Source: Sthenelais limicola (taxonomy: Eukaryota; Annelida; Polychaeta; Phyllodocida; Sigalionidae). Taken from it: a stretch of 64,000 nt of DNA. This document shows, piece by piece, positions 1 through 10,464 of this stretch. The notes below the pieces were generated by a model, which saw nothing but the letters and a program-made list of their open reading frames with translations, had not been told where the DNA came from and made no database searches. The translations under genes and the position numbers were made by a program. The DNA is taken from contig OW804095.1 in assembly GCA_942159475.1 (NCBI GenBank), positions 61,098,773-61,162,772 on the forward strand, in the 5' to 3' direction. The number at the start of each line of letters is the position of its first letter. Position 1 is the first letter of the stretch.

Positions 1-138
1 ATTGTTCAAACTTATCCCTTCATTTTCACCAGATCGGAAGGTAGCAAAATAGCAAAATTATTGGGCAAAGCGCTAGGTATGGACAACATGCAGGAGCCAT
101 TAGAAGAGCAGTTGTAGATGGAAGACATAATATGCCTG

Positions 139-281
139 GCTAATGCCAGAGAGTGTTGTGTGGTTTTCTTGGAAGTGGGGAGATGTGGTCACTCCAATAA
201 GGGTATAATATACCCTTATTAATTGGAGTGACCACATCTCCCCACTTCCAAGAAAACCACACAACACTCTCTGGCATTAGC
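139..281. repeat. Near-perfect 143-bp inverted repeat (snap-back)
   Basis: The left arm (about 139-205) starts GCTAATGCCAGAGAG and returns as its reverse complement ending CTCTGGCATTAGC at 281. The loop is only a few bases. The arms differ visibly by one 4-base ATTA insertion near 219-224. Such a structure may be a small foldback element, or a snap-back artefact of library preparation or assembly. No coding content is seen. Confidence 0.85.
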
Positions 282-3200
282 ACTTAATAAGTGATAGGAA
301 TCGAAAACAAGCTCGTCCTATGTGCACTGGCGGCACTGGTTTGGCTTCATCCCAGTTGCTTCAGCTGGTTGCTTTCACCAGCAAGCTTTTCAGGAGGTGT
401 CACCGATTGTCGGAACCCTAAATTAATTGCGTTTTTTTTGTCAAACCAAAGGTTCTGGGAAGTTTAGAGTATATTTGTACATTTATTTTTACTATTTCTA
501 TTATACATTATAATTATTTATTGGTATTTCTTTATGATTATTTTGACTTCAAAAGTCTCTTAATCGTACAGTATGTTAGACCACGTTGTAGCATACTTAT
601 TTAACTTAATATTTCTTTCATTAGCTATACCGAATAAAGGTTTTAATATATTTCCATATACGGTATGTTCTTTGTGTATAATGATATAACTAATTATCGT
701 GGCGAAGGTAAATATCAATGTTAAATAATATGGAGATCGATCCAAGAACAATAGCAACAATAACATACAATAATATAAGTAAAGTCTCACAACTAAATCG
801 TCACAGAAGTACGAGAGCCTGTATAGCATGAATGCAAAATTCTGAGTAGAGTCGGAGAAACATGTTACTACTGTACATGGAATACATTCCTTTGTTCGAG
901 TATTTTCTTGTTAATATATATATGGGCACTTCTCATGAAACGTCGACAAGGGCCCTATTTACATTTGGAAACAGAATATCAAAGTCTAAGCGTCGTATAA
1001 GCATACAATTTTAGGAAAGTAAGATAGACATGTCGGGATATTTAATGTTTATGAAATTTTGTAAAAAAAATCTCAAATAGTTGCTAAGGTATAACCATAG
1101 ATATTCACTGCATTCAGGTACAATAATATTATTTCGCCGAAAACGTGAATTATTACAGCCTTATCAAGTACAGATTACAAGAGTGTATTAGCAACAAATA
1201 AGAGAATCTGTAGAAATAATATTCATATAGCCGTAAAATGTTTTTAGAAATAAGGGAAATGTTCTTAGGAATGCACACATACCATTTGTATGTTTATACG
1301 ATTGGAATTGGCAAAGATATGACATAAACTAAAAACGTGAAAATCATCGAAATTGCAATTAAATTTCCGAATTCGACCCCACATGATATGCATTGGTTTG
1401 ACTTTTTGGGATGTGCAATTCGCTAAAATAATAATGTTCTTTATTCCGTCGTTCGATCACTGTGTGAGTACAAATCATGGCATTGCTTTAATCCTTGTAC
1501 TATTACGAAGAGAACAAATTCCTCTTTCAGGAAATGTATACTTTGTATACCTATTTATCATTATTATGAGGCCAGTGTGCGTAAAAAGATTTTAATTTTC
1601 TCCACGAGAGGGAAATTTAATATTGATATTTACGATAATAAGTTAAATCATTAATCCGAATAGATCACATATTTAGTCTGTTTGAGCAGAACTATCCCCG
1701 GTAGTAGGCCTACTCCCACGTTGGAAGCTTATCTAATATAGACAATAATAATTATAGACATTATTATTACATAAATAAACTGTGATAATAGCTTGATTGG
1801 TTGAAGCAAGGCGATAGAAATATTTTTTATACTTTATTCAATAAACATCAGAGACAGGTCTCAGAAATTCAAGTGATTTTCGTATTGCCCTGACGCCATG
1901 GATATGTTACAATCTTATCTTAGCAGGGATAAACGTAAATTTAGATTACTAAATGAGGTTTACTGACATATACATAAACATTCAGTTTTTGACAAGTTAA
2001 CCAGTCATGAGGGGATGATTTCTTGGTGAAGCTTGGTGGGTTAGGGTTGATGGGATGGGAATGAGGGTGGTGGCTACTGTCTATTTATTATTGTATGGGC
2101 TATTTTAGGGAGGGAGTATGGTGTGGTTGGGAGGGGGGGGGGCGGTGTCGACCGGGGCTTTGACCAAGTAAGCATACCCGTTGTTATTCTATATTTGAAA
2201 ATTTGATAGGAAACGTTGAAACCGAGGGGAACATTATACATCTCTTGAGAAGGTTTAGATACAATATGCGGATAACGGCAGACTGACGGTAAGGAGGTAG
2301 ATCAGCTAGATACATGAGATAGATGACAAGTACAGTACATTGATTGAGATGAAGTGAAATCAGGGTGCATGACGCAGATGAGCATTGGGCGGTGACCAAT
2401 ATTACAGGTTATTTACATAGGAGAGAATACAAGATCAATAGATACATATGTCCTACCATGCAGGACTATTATATACAACAACAATGAGACACGAATCAGA
2501 GGGGGTAGAGCAAATATTATATATCAACAAGAAAATACTTGGAAAAATCTATGTTAAACAGCCTTTTCAGCCATCTAAAATTATTCTTTCATTTATGAAA
2601 ACGTGTCGTTAACAATGATATTTGAGGTTATAATAGTTTACTTTACTTGAGACAACAAATAACATACTGCAAGCATGTGTTTTACTTCATTTTACTTATT
2701 AGCTTATTATTTTACTTACGTATGAGCTTATTATCTTACATGTGGATACCGGGGACGGACAATCGGTGACCAAATGAGCAGATTTTGCCTAAATTCTTGT
2801 GATATTTAGCATTCAAATAATTGTACCAAATATATATCTTTATACTATATCATTTTGTTTATAGGTGTGGAGAGGCCATGTGACGGAGATTATGTATTTG
2901 ACCAACATTTGTGTCCAAAGTTTGATTGTGTATTTAGCCTAATAGCTTCATTTGAGAGATAAATGGCTCTTTCTACGCTTTTTATGAGATTCGTCTACAA
3001 TGATATATAATTAAAAGCTTATTCATCAGCAGCCATACATATCTGATGGACATTTAAATAATCGATGGTTAAATATTAAGAGAGACGGAGAGATTAATAC
3101 AAAAATCGATTGGTGTATGCCTATGACGCCTATACCATTCACTACGCTCTAGCTTGCTCTGGGAGCTCAGCTGTTTCGCGCTTCCGGCAGGTCCGCCTGT

Positions 3201-3306
3201 AGCGCCACCGCACGGAGATTTTGCTACCATAACCTCATTATTATTTTAATGCTAACAGCAATTATAATGGTATCAAATCAAAATTTGCAAATCTTTATTC
3301 TACTAG
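282..3306. other. Probable chitin synthase intron, no gene seen
   Basis: This AT-rich stretch precedes the first recognised chitin synthase exon, so it is probably intronic. The open frames in it are short and show no domain. I looked for the SWGTRE-type exon that precedes the charged linker in animal chitin synthases and did not find it. A G-rich run lies near 2130-2142. Confidence 0.5.
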
Positions 3307-3452
3307 TTGAGGGTTCTCCTGATCAAAAAGAAATATCCGAAACTGAAAAAGAGGAGGAGTTCAATGAAGAAGAAAAGGAGAGGCGAAAACAAGTAAAAAG
3401 GGAAGAGGAAAGGAAGCGAGGGGAGGACGAGAGAGACCCTTCGTGGATGAAT
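3307..3452 (+). CDS. CHS: Chitin synthase exon: charged cytoplasmic linker
   Basis: This is the first recognisable exon of the chitin synthase 3' part. It encodes a very acidic and basic stretch (EKEEEFNEEEKERRKQ, then EEERKRGEDERDPSWMN). Animal chitin synthases carry such a linker between the SWGTRE region and the final membrane segments, and it is predicted to be helical or coiled coil. The acceptor is AG at 3305-3306. The donor GTGTGT starts at 3453, giving an exon of 146 bp that enters with one base supplied by the upstream exon and leaves in phase 0. The exact acceptor is the least certain part. The catalytic domain (EDR, QRRRW) is not in the window. Confidence 0.75.
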
Positions 3453-3589
3453 GTGTGTATAAATAAATAATTAACTTGTTGTACTGTAGGAACCATATGT
3501 TGTATTATTTTTTACTTAACTTGTATTGTCACTAACTTCGCTGTTCTGTCCCTTGTGGTTTGATCTTATCATGTTTTATCTATCAAAAG

Positions 3590-3655
3590 GATGACATGTT
3601 TAACCAACCATGGTTGAGAAAAAAACAAAGTGATGACGAATTCGAATTCTTTCAG
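3590..3655 (+). CDS. CHS: Chitin synthase exon: linker before KYL motif
   Basis: This 66-bp exon of 22 codons begins DDMFNQPWLRKK and ends DDEFEFFQ. The acceptor is AAAAG at 3585-3589 and the donor GTAAGG is at 3656. Both ends are phase 0, matching the neighbouring exons. The pattern W-x-(n)-D-x-E-x-x-FF immediately before D-L-I-x-KYL is the usual arrangement in animal chitin synthases. It follows the acidic linker exon after a 137-bp intron. Confidence 0.8.
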
Positions 3656-3878
3656 GTAAGGGGATATCCCCATTCTTGCGATATATATTATATATATCAG
3701 TGCTACCAAAGAGTTTTAAACTCATGTGTACATACTCGTTGGTGCTACATATGCTACATAAAATAATAATTCATCGTATCATAAAAGATCGCACTCAGTC
3801 ATGATTTATTTTGCATTTTATTTGTCTTAAAATATGAAAACTTATAATAAATCGCTTCCATTCCGTTATCTATAATAG

Positions 3879-4043
3879 GATTTGATCAAGAAATACCTCA
3901 ACCCGAAGAACAAGGGCAAAATGGATGAAGCTGGGGTGAGGAAAGAGCTGAAGAGCCTGAAAAATAAAGTTTCCATAGGCTTCCTCGTTATGAATGTAAC
4001 TTTCATCGCCATCATTTTCTCACTCCAACAGAACAAAAGCTCC
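3879..4043 (+). CDS. CHS: Chitin synthase exon: KYL motif and transmembrane segment
   Basis: This 165-bp exon of 55 codons is phase 0 at both ends. It starts DLIKKYLNPKNKGKMDEAG, continues with a KELKSLKNKV block, and then a hydrophobic segment (VSIGFLVMNVTFIAIIFSLQ), finishing QQNKSS. This matches the conserved C-terminal part of animal chitin synthases, in which D/E-LI-x-KYL-x-P is followed by an L-(K/R)-N-K-V motif and a membrane helix ending LQ-x-NK. The acceptor is ATAATAG (ends 3878) and the donor is GTAAGT at 4044. The product is an integral plasma-membrane enzyme that polymerises UDP-GlcNAc into chitin. This exon lies in the C-terminal membrane bundle, not the active site. Confidence 0.9.
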
Positions 4044-4135
4044 GTAAGTCAATATAATATTGTCCTTTGTATGCATTTGTAACACAATTGTCATCGTTTC
4101 ATACTCCACTTCTCCATGAGGAACGATATCAATTA

Positions 4136-4323
4136 TTTATTATAAACATATTTATTTTCGCGCAGATAAAATTTTGCGCACTAAGTAACTTCACGCGTTT
4201 TCGCGCGGATTTAAAGTCGCGCAGCAAGGAAGTCTCACATCTTTCGCGTAGGATTTTTTTTCACGCATGCGCTAAAATAGCGAAAATAAATACTGCGCGA
4301 ACATTAATACGTTTACAGTATAT
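4136..4323. mobile_element. Short CGCG-rich inverted-repeat element, copy 1
   Basis: The element is about 190 bp. It starts near TATAAACATATTTATTTTCGCG and ends GCGAAAATAAATACTGCGCG then ACGTTTACAGTA, so its termini are inverted repeats. The middle is unusually rich in GCGC and CGCG in an AT-rich setting. A second copy with the same layout lies at 37854-38526. It sits in the chitin synthase intron 4044-4750 and codes for nothing. It is most simply a non-autonomous DNA transposon; the superfamily is unknown. Confidence 0.7.
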
Positions 4324-4750
4324 GGATATATTGATTCCGCTAACCTGAGTGTCTAGTGTGTTACCATGTTTGTTTAATATCTTTATGCAGCAAATGCATT
4401 ATGCAGATACAATATTCTCAGCACAGCTGACTCAAATATAATCTATAAGAGATAGAAAAAAACATCTAGATGTTACATTACCATCAAGCGAGATTATTCA
4501 TTTTTTTTCAAAAAATAAAAATATTAAGCACAAATTAAATTCTAAGCACATATACAAATTATACTCCGTCATTTAAGGACGAATCAAGGAAAGAAAACAA
4601 TTACAAAGAAAAAGCACATATCAATCAAATAAAATCAGAAAAATAAAACCTCACACCAGGGACTGTGTCCACAAAAGCATGACAAACAATAAATAATTTG
4701 CGAAGTTAGTTTATAGTGATTTGAATTATGTCCCTGCATCAAATTGTTAG

Positions 4751-4850
4751 GTTTACCTATCTTGGCCTTGTGAGGGCGCTCCTGAGTTGGAACCACTGGG
4801 TGTTGTATTTCTCGTCTTCTTCTGCGTCATCATGCTCTTACAGATATTCG
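4751..4850 (+). CDS. CHS: Chitin synthase exon: penultimate membrane helix
   Basis: This 100-bp exon enters in phase 0 and leaves in phase 1. It encodes VYLSWPCEGAPELEPLG followed by a hydrophobic helix (VVFLVFFCVIMLLQIFG). Insect and mollusc chitin synthases have the same order: a short extracellular loop with WP, then LEP(L/I)G and a membrane helix ending LLQ or LVQ. The loop here is short compared with insect enzymes. The acceptor is TTGTTAG ending at 4750 and the donor GTAAGT is at 4851. The following intron is 6.3 kb and contains the DIRS retrotransposon. Confidence 0.88.
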
Positions 4851-5069
4851 GTAAGTAGCAATAGGTCTTCCTCCCAATCAGAGCAAATATAAATCAAAAT
4901 TATTCACAGTGCTTAAAGACGTCCTACACTTGGATGAAATGAGTGCATTAAGTTTAGATATTAAAGTTATCCCATGTGATCCACCCTTCGTTTGTATTTA
5001 TCATTCTATTGCCATGTTAAACGATGATAGATGGGAACATAGCCCTACAGATCTATAGTAGATTTTGGT

Positions 5070-5489
5070 TTGAAGTGTAATTACAGCTGCCTACAGTCTA
5101 TACAAAACCGTGCCCTGGGAGTAATCAATAAGTTCAAATTCAAATTCAGGAATCTAAGCATGTTCGAATCACATAAAAAATATGGCCTCCTCCCATTTGC
5201 CCTGAGGAGGGAAGTAAGAATGCTGACCCTGTCACATGGGTATGATGAAAAGGTGACTGATAATAGAGCAAGGTACAATTTAAGGGGTGGGGCCATGAAT
5301 AAGATCCCTGTAAAGAAATGGAAAAGGACTTTTCTAAGTCGTACAACTCTTGGCAGATTATCCACTCTGTGGAACGGTTTAAATAAAGATATTAGATATT
5401 GCTCGAGGAGAAACATCAATTTAAGGCGGCAGTGGTTAAACTCTCTTGGGCAAAGTTCAACACAGCTGGATTTATCTAGTGATTGATTG
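5070..5489 (+). pseudogene. LINE reverse transcriptase 3' tail fragment
   Basis: An open frame of 138 codons starts near LQSIQNRALGVINKF and runs through YGLLPFALRREVRMLTLSHG to a stop at 5484-5486. The pattern LQ-x-IQNRA followed by a small C-terminal domain is typical of the end of non-LTR retrotransposon polymerases, after the catalytic motifs. No FADD motif precedes it, so this is a 5'-truncated copy, which is the normal state of LINE insertions. It lies in a chitin synthase intron, directly upstream of the DIRS element's left end. A related tail (LQTIHNRAVRITLDQ) occurs at 26280-26330. Confidence 0.65.
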
Positions 5490-5493
5490 ACCT

Positions 5494-5550
5494 GTTTATT
5501 GTTGAGTTATGCTTCGCATCTCCGTCGCTAGACGGTAGCACCGAGGAGAT
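5494..5550 (+). repeat. DIRS element, left terminal inverted repeat
   Basis: The segment GTTTATTGTTGAGTTATGCTT..CCGAGGAGA recurs as its reverse complement at 10408-10464 with few mismatches. Inverted, non-LTR termini flanking a gag/RT/tyrosine-recombinase cassette are diagnostic of DIRS-type retrotransposons. The next 24 bases (ACGTCACGCGTATCGATGAC...) also recur inverted near 10656-10682, inside the adjoining mini-element. Confidence 0.8.
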
Positions 5551-5772
5551 ACGTCACGCGTATCGATGACATCACTTTTAGTCGCCTTTTTCGAAGGGCT
5601 CACACGCAAGCCGCGGGCCGTGCAGATTTGGTGTTTTTAAGTGGGGAAAAATCTACTGAAAGATTTTTAATTCCCTATCTTTAGGTCCGAGTACCTTAAA
5701 GTGATATCTTGATTATCGGTTGGACTTTGTGCTAAAAACCGATTTGTGTTCGGCGTCGTGAATTTTGCCAAG

Positions 5773-6966
5773 ATGGCGGATGATTCTGGCAAGGCACCGA
5801 AACCTACGACACCCAAGGAGGCGTCGGAAGAACGAGATAGAATCTCGGATTCTAAGTCTGAGGGAAGCAGAAGTTCCAACAGCAGTGGGAAAAGTCATTC
5901 CCACTCTCATTCTCGCTCACACAGCTCTCACAAGCATCACAGCAAGAGTGATCGGAGCCGCGACAAAGACAAGGGCCACAGCTCGTCGTCACGACATGGG
6001 TCGTCCTTGTCTTCGTCCCATTCTGTGAGTACAGATGTCGCTGACAAACTGTTAGCATCGATTACTAAATTGAGTGATTCTGTAGAGAAAATATCTGACC
6101 GCATGGAGGTTGTAGAGGCAGATTTAGTGAAAGCCAAAACCCCAGCTTGAAAGAGGAGACGAATTGCGTCTGACTCGTCTGACTCCGATGACGTCATCAA
6201 CGACGGTTGGCTTTCAGACGCAGAGACCGCAATGGATCTAGAAGGCTTTGACGACGTGAGTCGATACAGTGATTTCACGAGAGCCTCTTCTATTGCCCCT
6301 TCGGTGAAAAGCACGCCTTCTCCGGCAACTCCCTCTACTTCCAAAGATAATACTGCTTCTTCAGGGCCTAGCCCAGGAACTGTTGCTAAATCTATTTGGG
6401 AATCTCTTGCAGAAGAGATCGAAGAGGAGGACCGTGTAAGCAACCCGGTCCACGAAGCTATCAAAAACTTTCTCGACAAACGTTTCAGAGTTACTCTTTC
6501 TGTTGAAGGCCTAAAAAAGGTGATGGATGAGTACAGGAGGCCTAGTAATTTGGAGTACATGCAACCTCACCAGATCAATACTAAGATCCGTGATGCCTTG
6601 CCCAAGGAGGCAAAAGAAAACGATGAGAAATTGAAGCAAAACGAGATTCTATTTCTGAGAATTATCTCTGCTGTTCTGGCTGCCGCCCAGAAACTAAAAG
6701 AAAAGGAACCAGAGGCCAAGTGGGTTACTGAACCAATGAAAGATATTGCTAATGCGGTATCTATGGCTTCTTATTTCAGTTGTTTCAAACTTGTCAAAGA
6801 CAGACGCGAAGCTATTCGCTCTTTCCTCCCGACGGAATACAAGACATTAGCCAATGACTCAAATCCCCCTGGGGTTACGTATTTACTTTCGGACTTTCGG
6901 ATCTTGAGGGCTCACTTAAAGAAAGTGAACACGTGGCCAGGCTGGCCAAGAAGATGGAGGACATGA
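5773..6966 (+). pseudogene. DIRS Gag-like protein, broken
   Basis: The ATG at 5773 opens a frame MADDSGKAPKP. Next comes a Ser/His/Arg/Lys-rich tract (residues about 35-80, SHSHSRSHSSHKHHSKSDRS), a coiled-coil-like stretch (LLASITKLSDSVEKISDRME) and an acidic region. An in-frame TGA at 6148-6150 interrupts it, but the same frame continues open to 6966. Near 6885-6895 the likely natural continuation moves to another frame (from LEGSLKESEHVARLAKKME), which runs into a Lys/Gly-rich tail (GKGKGKGKGKNFNGKFKK). No zinc knuckle is visible, as is common for DIRS Gag proteins. Its presumed job is packaging the element RNA; that role is inferred from position. Confidence 0.7.
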
Positions 6967-9084
6967 AAAAGTCCTGGTCTGACAGCAAGAACAAATCCAA
7001 ACAGGGCAAATTTCCCCAAAACCAAGGGAAAGGCAAAGGCAAAGGCAAAGGCAAGAATTTCAATGGGAAATTCAAGAAGTCGTTCCCCAAGAACGGAGAT
7101 AAATCTGGAAAGTCTTCGGATTTTCGGAAAGGGGGACGCCAACCAGAAGGAATAGAGCCTCGGCAAGGTAGGTCTGTATCATGTTGTTTTGATTCAACCT
7201 TGGTCGGGTCCCCAACTGTGAATAAATTTATTCCGGGCAATATCAGATTCTATTTGACTAACTGGGAAAAGATCTGTACTGATCAATGGGTGCTTACTCA
7301 AGTAGAAGGAGTGACTCTAGATTTTATAAAAATCCCTGTTCAAAAGTCAGTTCCTCGAGAATATAGAATGAACGATATTCAGAGCAAAGCTCTTCAAGTA
7401 GAAGTTGACAAACTTGTAGAAAAAGGTGTAGTCACTCAGATTCGTGCTAAACAGGCAAAATTCATTGCGAATGTTTTTCTTAGACCAAAACCGGAAGGTA
7501 AATGGAGATTAATTATCGATCTGACAGTCTTGAACCATTACATAAGAAAAGAACATTTCAAAATGGACAATTTGGAAACTGCAATTGACCTGTTAGAGAA
7601 GGGAGCCTTTATGACTTCACTTGAATTTAGACCATGAATTTAGAGATTACATTACTTTCCAATGGAAAGGCAAGGTATACCGTTTCAACGCTGCCCCTTT
7701 CGGGCTCTCACCCGCTCCTAGGGTTTTTACAAAAATCCTTAAACCTGTATTTGCCTCTCTGAGAAGAGAGGGCATTCTGTGCTTCAACTATATCGATGAT
7801 ATTTTCATTTTAGGGAGCACGAGTAAAGAGTGCGCAGCCGGAGCAGAGAGAATTGAGAAGGTAATTACCGGTTTGGGGGTTTTTATCCATCAAGAAAAAT
7901 CCCAAAAAATCCCATCACAGGAACTAACGTTTTTGGGCTATATTCTGAATTCGGTTGACATGTCGGTCAGACCTACACCTGAAAAGATATCTAGGTTGAG
8001 GGAATGGATTGACAAATTGAGACCAAATAAGGAACATAAAATTAGAGAAGTTGCTAAAGTAGTGGGTCTGATGGTTGATCTGACAAAAGGATTTGATTAT
8101 GCGTTAGCGCATTACAAGCAAATTGAAGTAGAAAAAATCCTGGCTCTTAGAAGAGCTGGCCCTGCCGGATTTGATGGCATGATGTATATCTCAAAGAAAG
8201 CTTGGGTAGATCTAGAATGGTGGTACAGTCGTGTAGGCTCCGCCACTCGATTAATCAGACCGCATGGGCCTGAACTCACCTTAACTACGGATGTGTCCTT
8301 ACAAGGGTGGGGGGCTGTGTATAACAATACCAGTACAGGTTATAGATGGGATTCCTTTATGGAGGGGAAACATATCAATGTTTTGGAGATGCAGGCCGTT
8401 TTGAACGGCCTCAATAGCCTCATGAGGGATATCAACAAGAAGAAAATTCTTATCCTGTCTGATAACAGCACCACGGTTGCCTACATAAACAAAATGGGAG
8501 AGACCAGGTCCAAAGAATGCAATGACGTAGCCAGAAGTATCTGGCTATGGGCAGAAGAACGACAAGTGTGGTTCTTAGCTAGTCATATCCCTGGGGTGGA
8601 AAATGTCGAAGCAGATTACGAGAGTAGGCATTTCACTGATAACACCGAATGGGAATTAAATCCAAAGATTTTTGACTCAGCTTGTAGAGATTTTGGCAGA
8701 CCTGAAATTGATCTATTTGCTTCTCATTTGAATGCTAAAGTTCAGAAATTTGTGAGTTGGAAACCTGATCCTAAAGCCTCTTTTGTAGATGCTTTCTCTG
8801 TAGTGTGGTCGAAATATAATCTATGTTATTTGTTTCCTCCTTTCAGTCTGATGAGCAAGTGCCTTCAAAAGCTACAAGCCGAACAAGCAACAGCGATTGT
8901 AGTGGGTCCAGCGTGGGCGAACCAAGTGTGGTTTCCCAAACTGCTAAATCTAAGCCAAGGCAGGTACAAAATCGTGAAGCGAGGTCGAGGGAACCTCATA
9001 CCGGCCTTCAAGTCCCAAGAGGACAACTTAACAGAGACAGAACTAATAATCGCTCTTTGTGGGAACGCCAGATTTCTGAATTAA
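6933..9084 (+). pseudogene. DIRS reverse transcriptase-RNase H-methyltransferase polyprotein, broken
   Basis: Frame one (6933-7637) carries the RT N-terminal part: FLRPKPEGKWRLIIDLTVLN, then MDNLETAIDLLEKGAFMTSL. It stops shortly after, and the catalytic Asp of motif A (normally D-x-K-D-A-Y) is lost in a small deletion and frame change at about 7622-7635. Frame two (7621-9084) resumes with FNAAPFGLSPAPRVFTKIL and the YIDD active-site box at 7789-7800. RNase H follows, with TTDVSLQGWGAV, a Glu in NVLEMQAV, SDNSTTVAYI and a late Asp in ENVEADYESR. The end (IDLFASHLNAKV, FPPFSLMSK, VVGPAWANQVWFPKL) matches the region of DIRS elements described as a Dam-like methyltransferase. Together these would copy the element RNA into DNA; this copy cannot, because motif A is gone. 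Confidence 0.85.
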
Positions 9085-10044
9085 ATCTTTCTAAGACTGC
9101 TCGTGATCTTTTCGCGTGTTCTTGGCGTCCTGAAACCCAAAAGGTTTACAATGTTTTTCTCCGACGATGGAAAGTTTATTGTGTTGAAAAAGGAGTTGAT
9201 CAGTATGATGTTGAAATTGGGGTTGGCATCAACTTCCTTTGCATGCTTTTCGATCTTGGTTACTCTTACAGCTCACTTAAAGTGGCGAGAAGTGCCCTCT
9301 CTGCTGTTCTGAAAGAAAGGGGGGGGGAAGGCTTTCGGGGCTAACAAGATTGTAAGTCATGTCTTGAGAGGGGCTGGTAACAGACGCCCTGCCTCTGGGA
9401 GGTACATCGAGACATGGGACACAGATATAGTAATCGAATATCTGGCTGAACTCTCTCCTGTGAGAGGAATTTCGCTTAAGTCTTTAACATTGAAGTTTGT
9501 GACCTTGTTTTTGCTGATTCATGCGCAAAGACTTCAGACCATCGTGTCTATTGATGTTGAAAATGTATTAATGAAAGAGAACAAAGTTATTTTTGTAATC
9601 ACGAAACTGTTGAAAACCTCTAAACCGGGGAATCCACTCAAAGTGTTCTCTAGCAAGAGTTTTCTCGAAGACCCTAGGTTGTGTTTAGTTAGGGTTACCG
9701 CTGAATATGTAAGACGAACTGCAGAACTGAGAAAAGTTCATGCGGATGGTAAATGCAGAGGACAATTAGTTGTTAGTTATGTCACTCCGTATGGACCTGT
9801 TTCCACGAATACTGTAGCTAGGTGGGTGCGCGAGGTTCTGACCTCTAGTGGTGTAGATACTACAATTTTTAAAGCGCACAGTACTAGATCGGCAGCAGTC
9901 TCGAAATTAGACTCGCTGAATGTTTCAATTCCTGAAATATTGAACAGAGGACGGTGGAAATCCGAAAATACATTCCGCCGGTTCTATAGAAAACCGGTGA
10001 TCTCTGAGGAAGATGTTTCTCACAGACTCTTATCTAAGAAATGA
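8823..10044 (+). pseudogene. DIRS tyrosine recombinase (YR), one frame change
   Basis: This frame overlaps the 3' end of the RT frame in another register, as is usual in DIRS elements. A Ser/Arg-rich N-terminus leads to a core-binding part (SWRPETQKVYNVFLRRWKVY). The frame is lost in a nine-G run at about 9319-9327 and continues in the next register to a stop at 10044. The catalytic signature is visible: Arg in LIHAQRLQTI, the H-x-x-R box in KAHSTRSAAVSK, and the Tyr in NTFRRFYRKP. The enzyme would recombine the circular DNA copy into the host genome in place of a DDE integrase. The single homopolymer lesion could also be a sequencing error. Confidence 0.85.
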
Positions 10045-10048
10045 TTCT

Positions 10049-10200
10049 TGAGTAATTATTGAAAATTGTTCTGATACGATTTTACTGTCTAGAGACTAAC
10101 TCTCGGGCAATTATTGAGTAATTATTGAAAATTATTCTGATACGATTTTACTGTCTAGAGACTAACTCTCGGGCAATTATTGGAAATTTTTCTGATACTA
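10049..10200 (+). repeat. 66-bp tandem repeat in DIRS 3' region
   Basis: A unit starting AGTAATTATTGAAAATT and containing TCTAGAGACTAACTCTCGGG occurs at 10051 and again at 10117, 66 bases apart and almost identical. A third degenerate part starts near 10183. It lies between the YR stop and the right terminus. It could be a post-insertion duplication or a normal 3'-UTR feature of the family. Confidence 0.8.
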
Positions 10201-10407
10201 TGTTACTGCGGTTACTACCCTGATTGTTGAAGGGTCTTGTTGAATACAGTTATCACCCCTATGATTCGGGTCTTGTTGTCATATGCTGATTATGCAATTT
10301 TGACTAATAAATGTGTAGGTTCGCCTTTTTACCTATTGATAAAAAAGGTCTAAATTTGACTTGTGTCAATGTTTTATTTTTAGTGGTTCGGGAACTAAGA
10401 CTTGAAA

Positions 10408-10464
10408 GTCTCCTCGGTGCTACCGTCTAGCGACGGAGATGCGAAGCATAATCAAGAAATAAAC
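10408..10464 (-). repeat. DIRS element, right terminal inverted repeat
   Basis: The sequence AGTCTCCTCGGTGCTACCGTC..GCATAATCAAGAAATAAAC is the inverted partner of 5494-5550. It is directly followed by, and partly shared with, the palindromic mini-element at 10449-10771. Confidence 0.8.

Larger units (their letters stand above)
5494..10464 (+). mobile_element. DIRS-type tyrosine-recombinase retrotransposon, decayed, nearly complete
   Basis: The element is about 5 kb and is bounded by inverted repeats. In order it carries a Gag-like frame, reverse transcriptase plus RNase H plus a DIRS methyltransferase-like region, and an overlapping tyrosine recombinase frame. It lies in the same orientation as the chitin synthase gene, wholly inside the intron 4851-11184. 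At least four lesions make it non-functional: an in-frame stop at 6148, a frame change near 6885-6895, a deletion and frame change at about 7622-7635 that removes RT motif A, and a one-base change in the G run at 9319-9327. The long open stretches between lesions suggest a fairly young copy. DIRS elements integrate through a circular intermediate by their recombinase and leave no target duplication, which fits the absence of one here. Confidence 0.9.
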
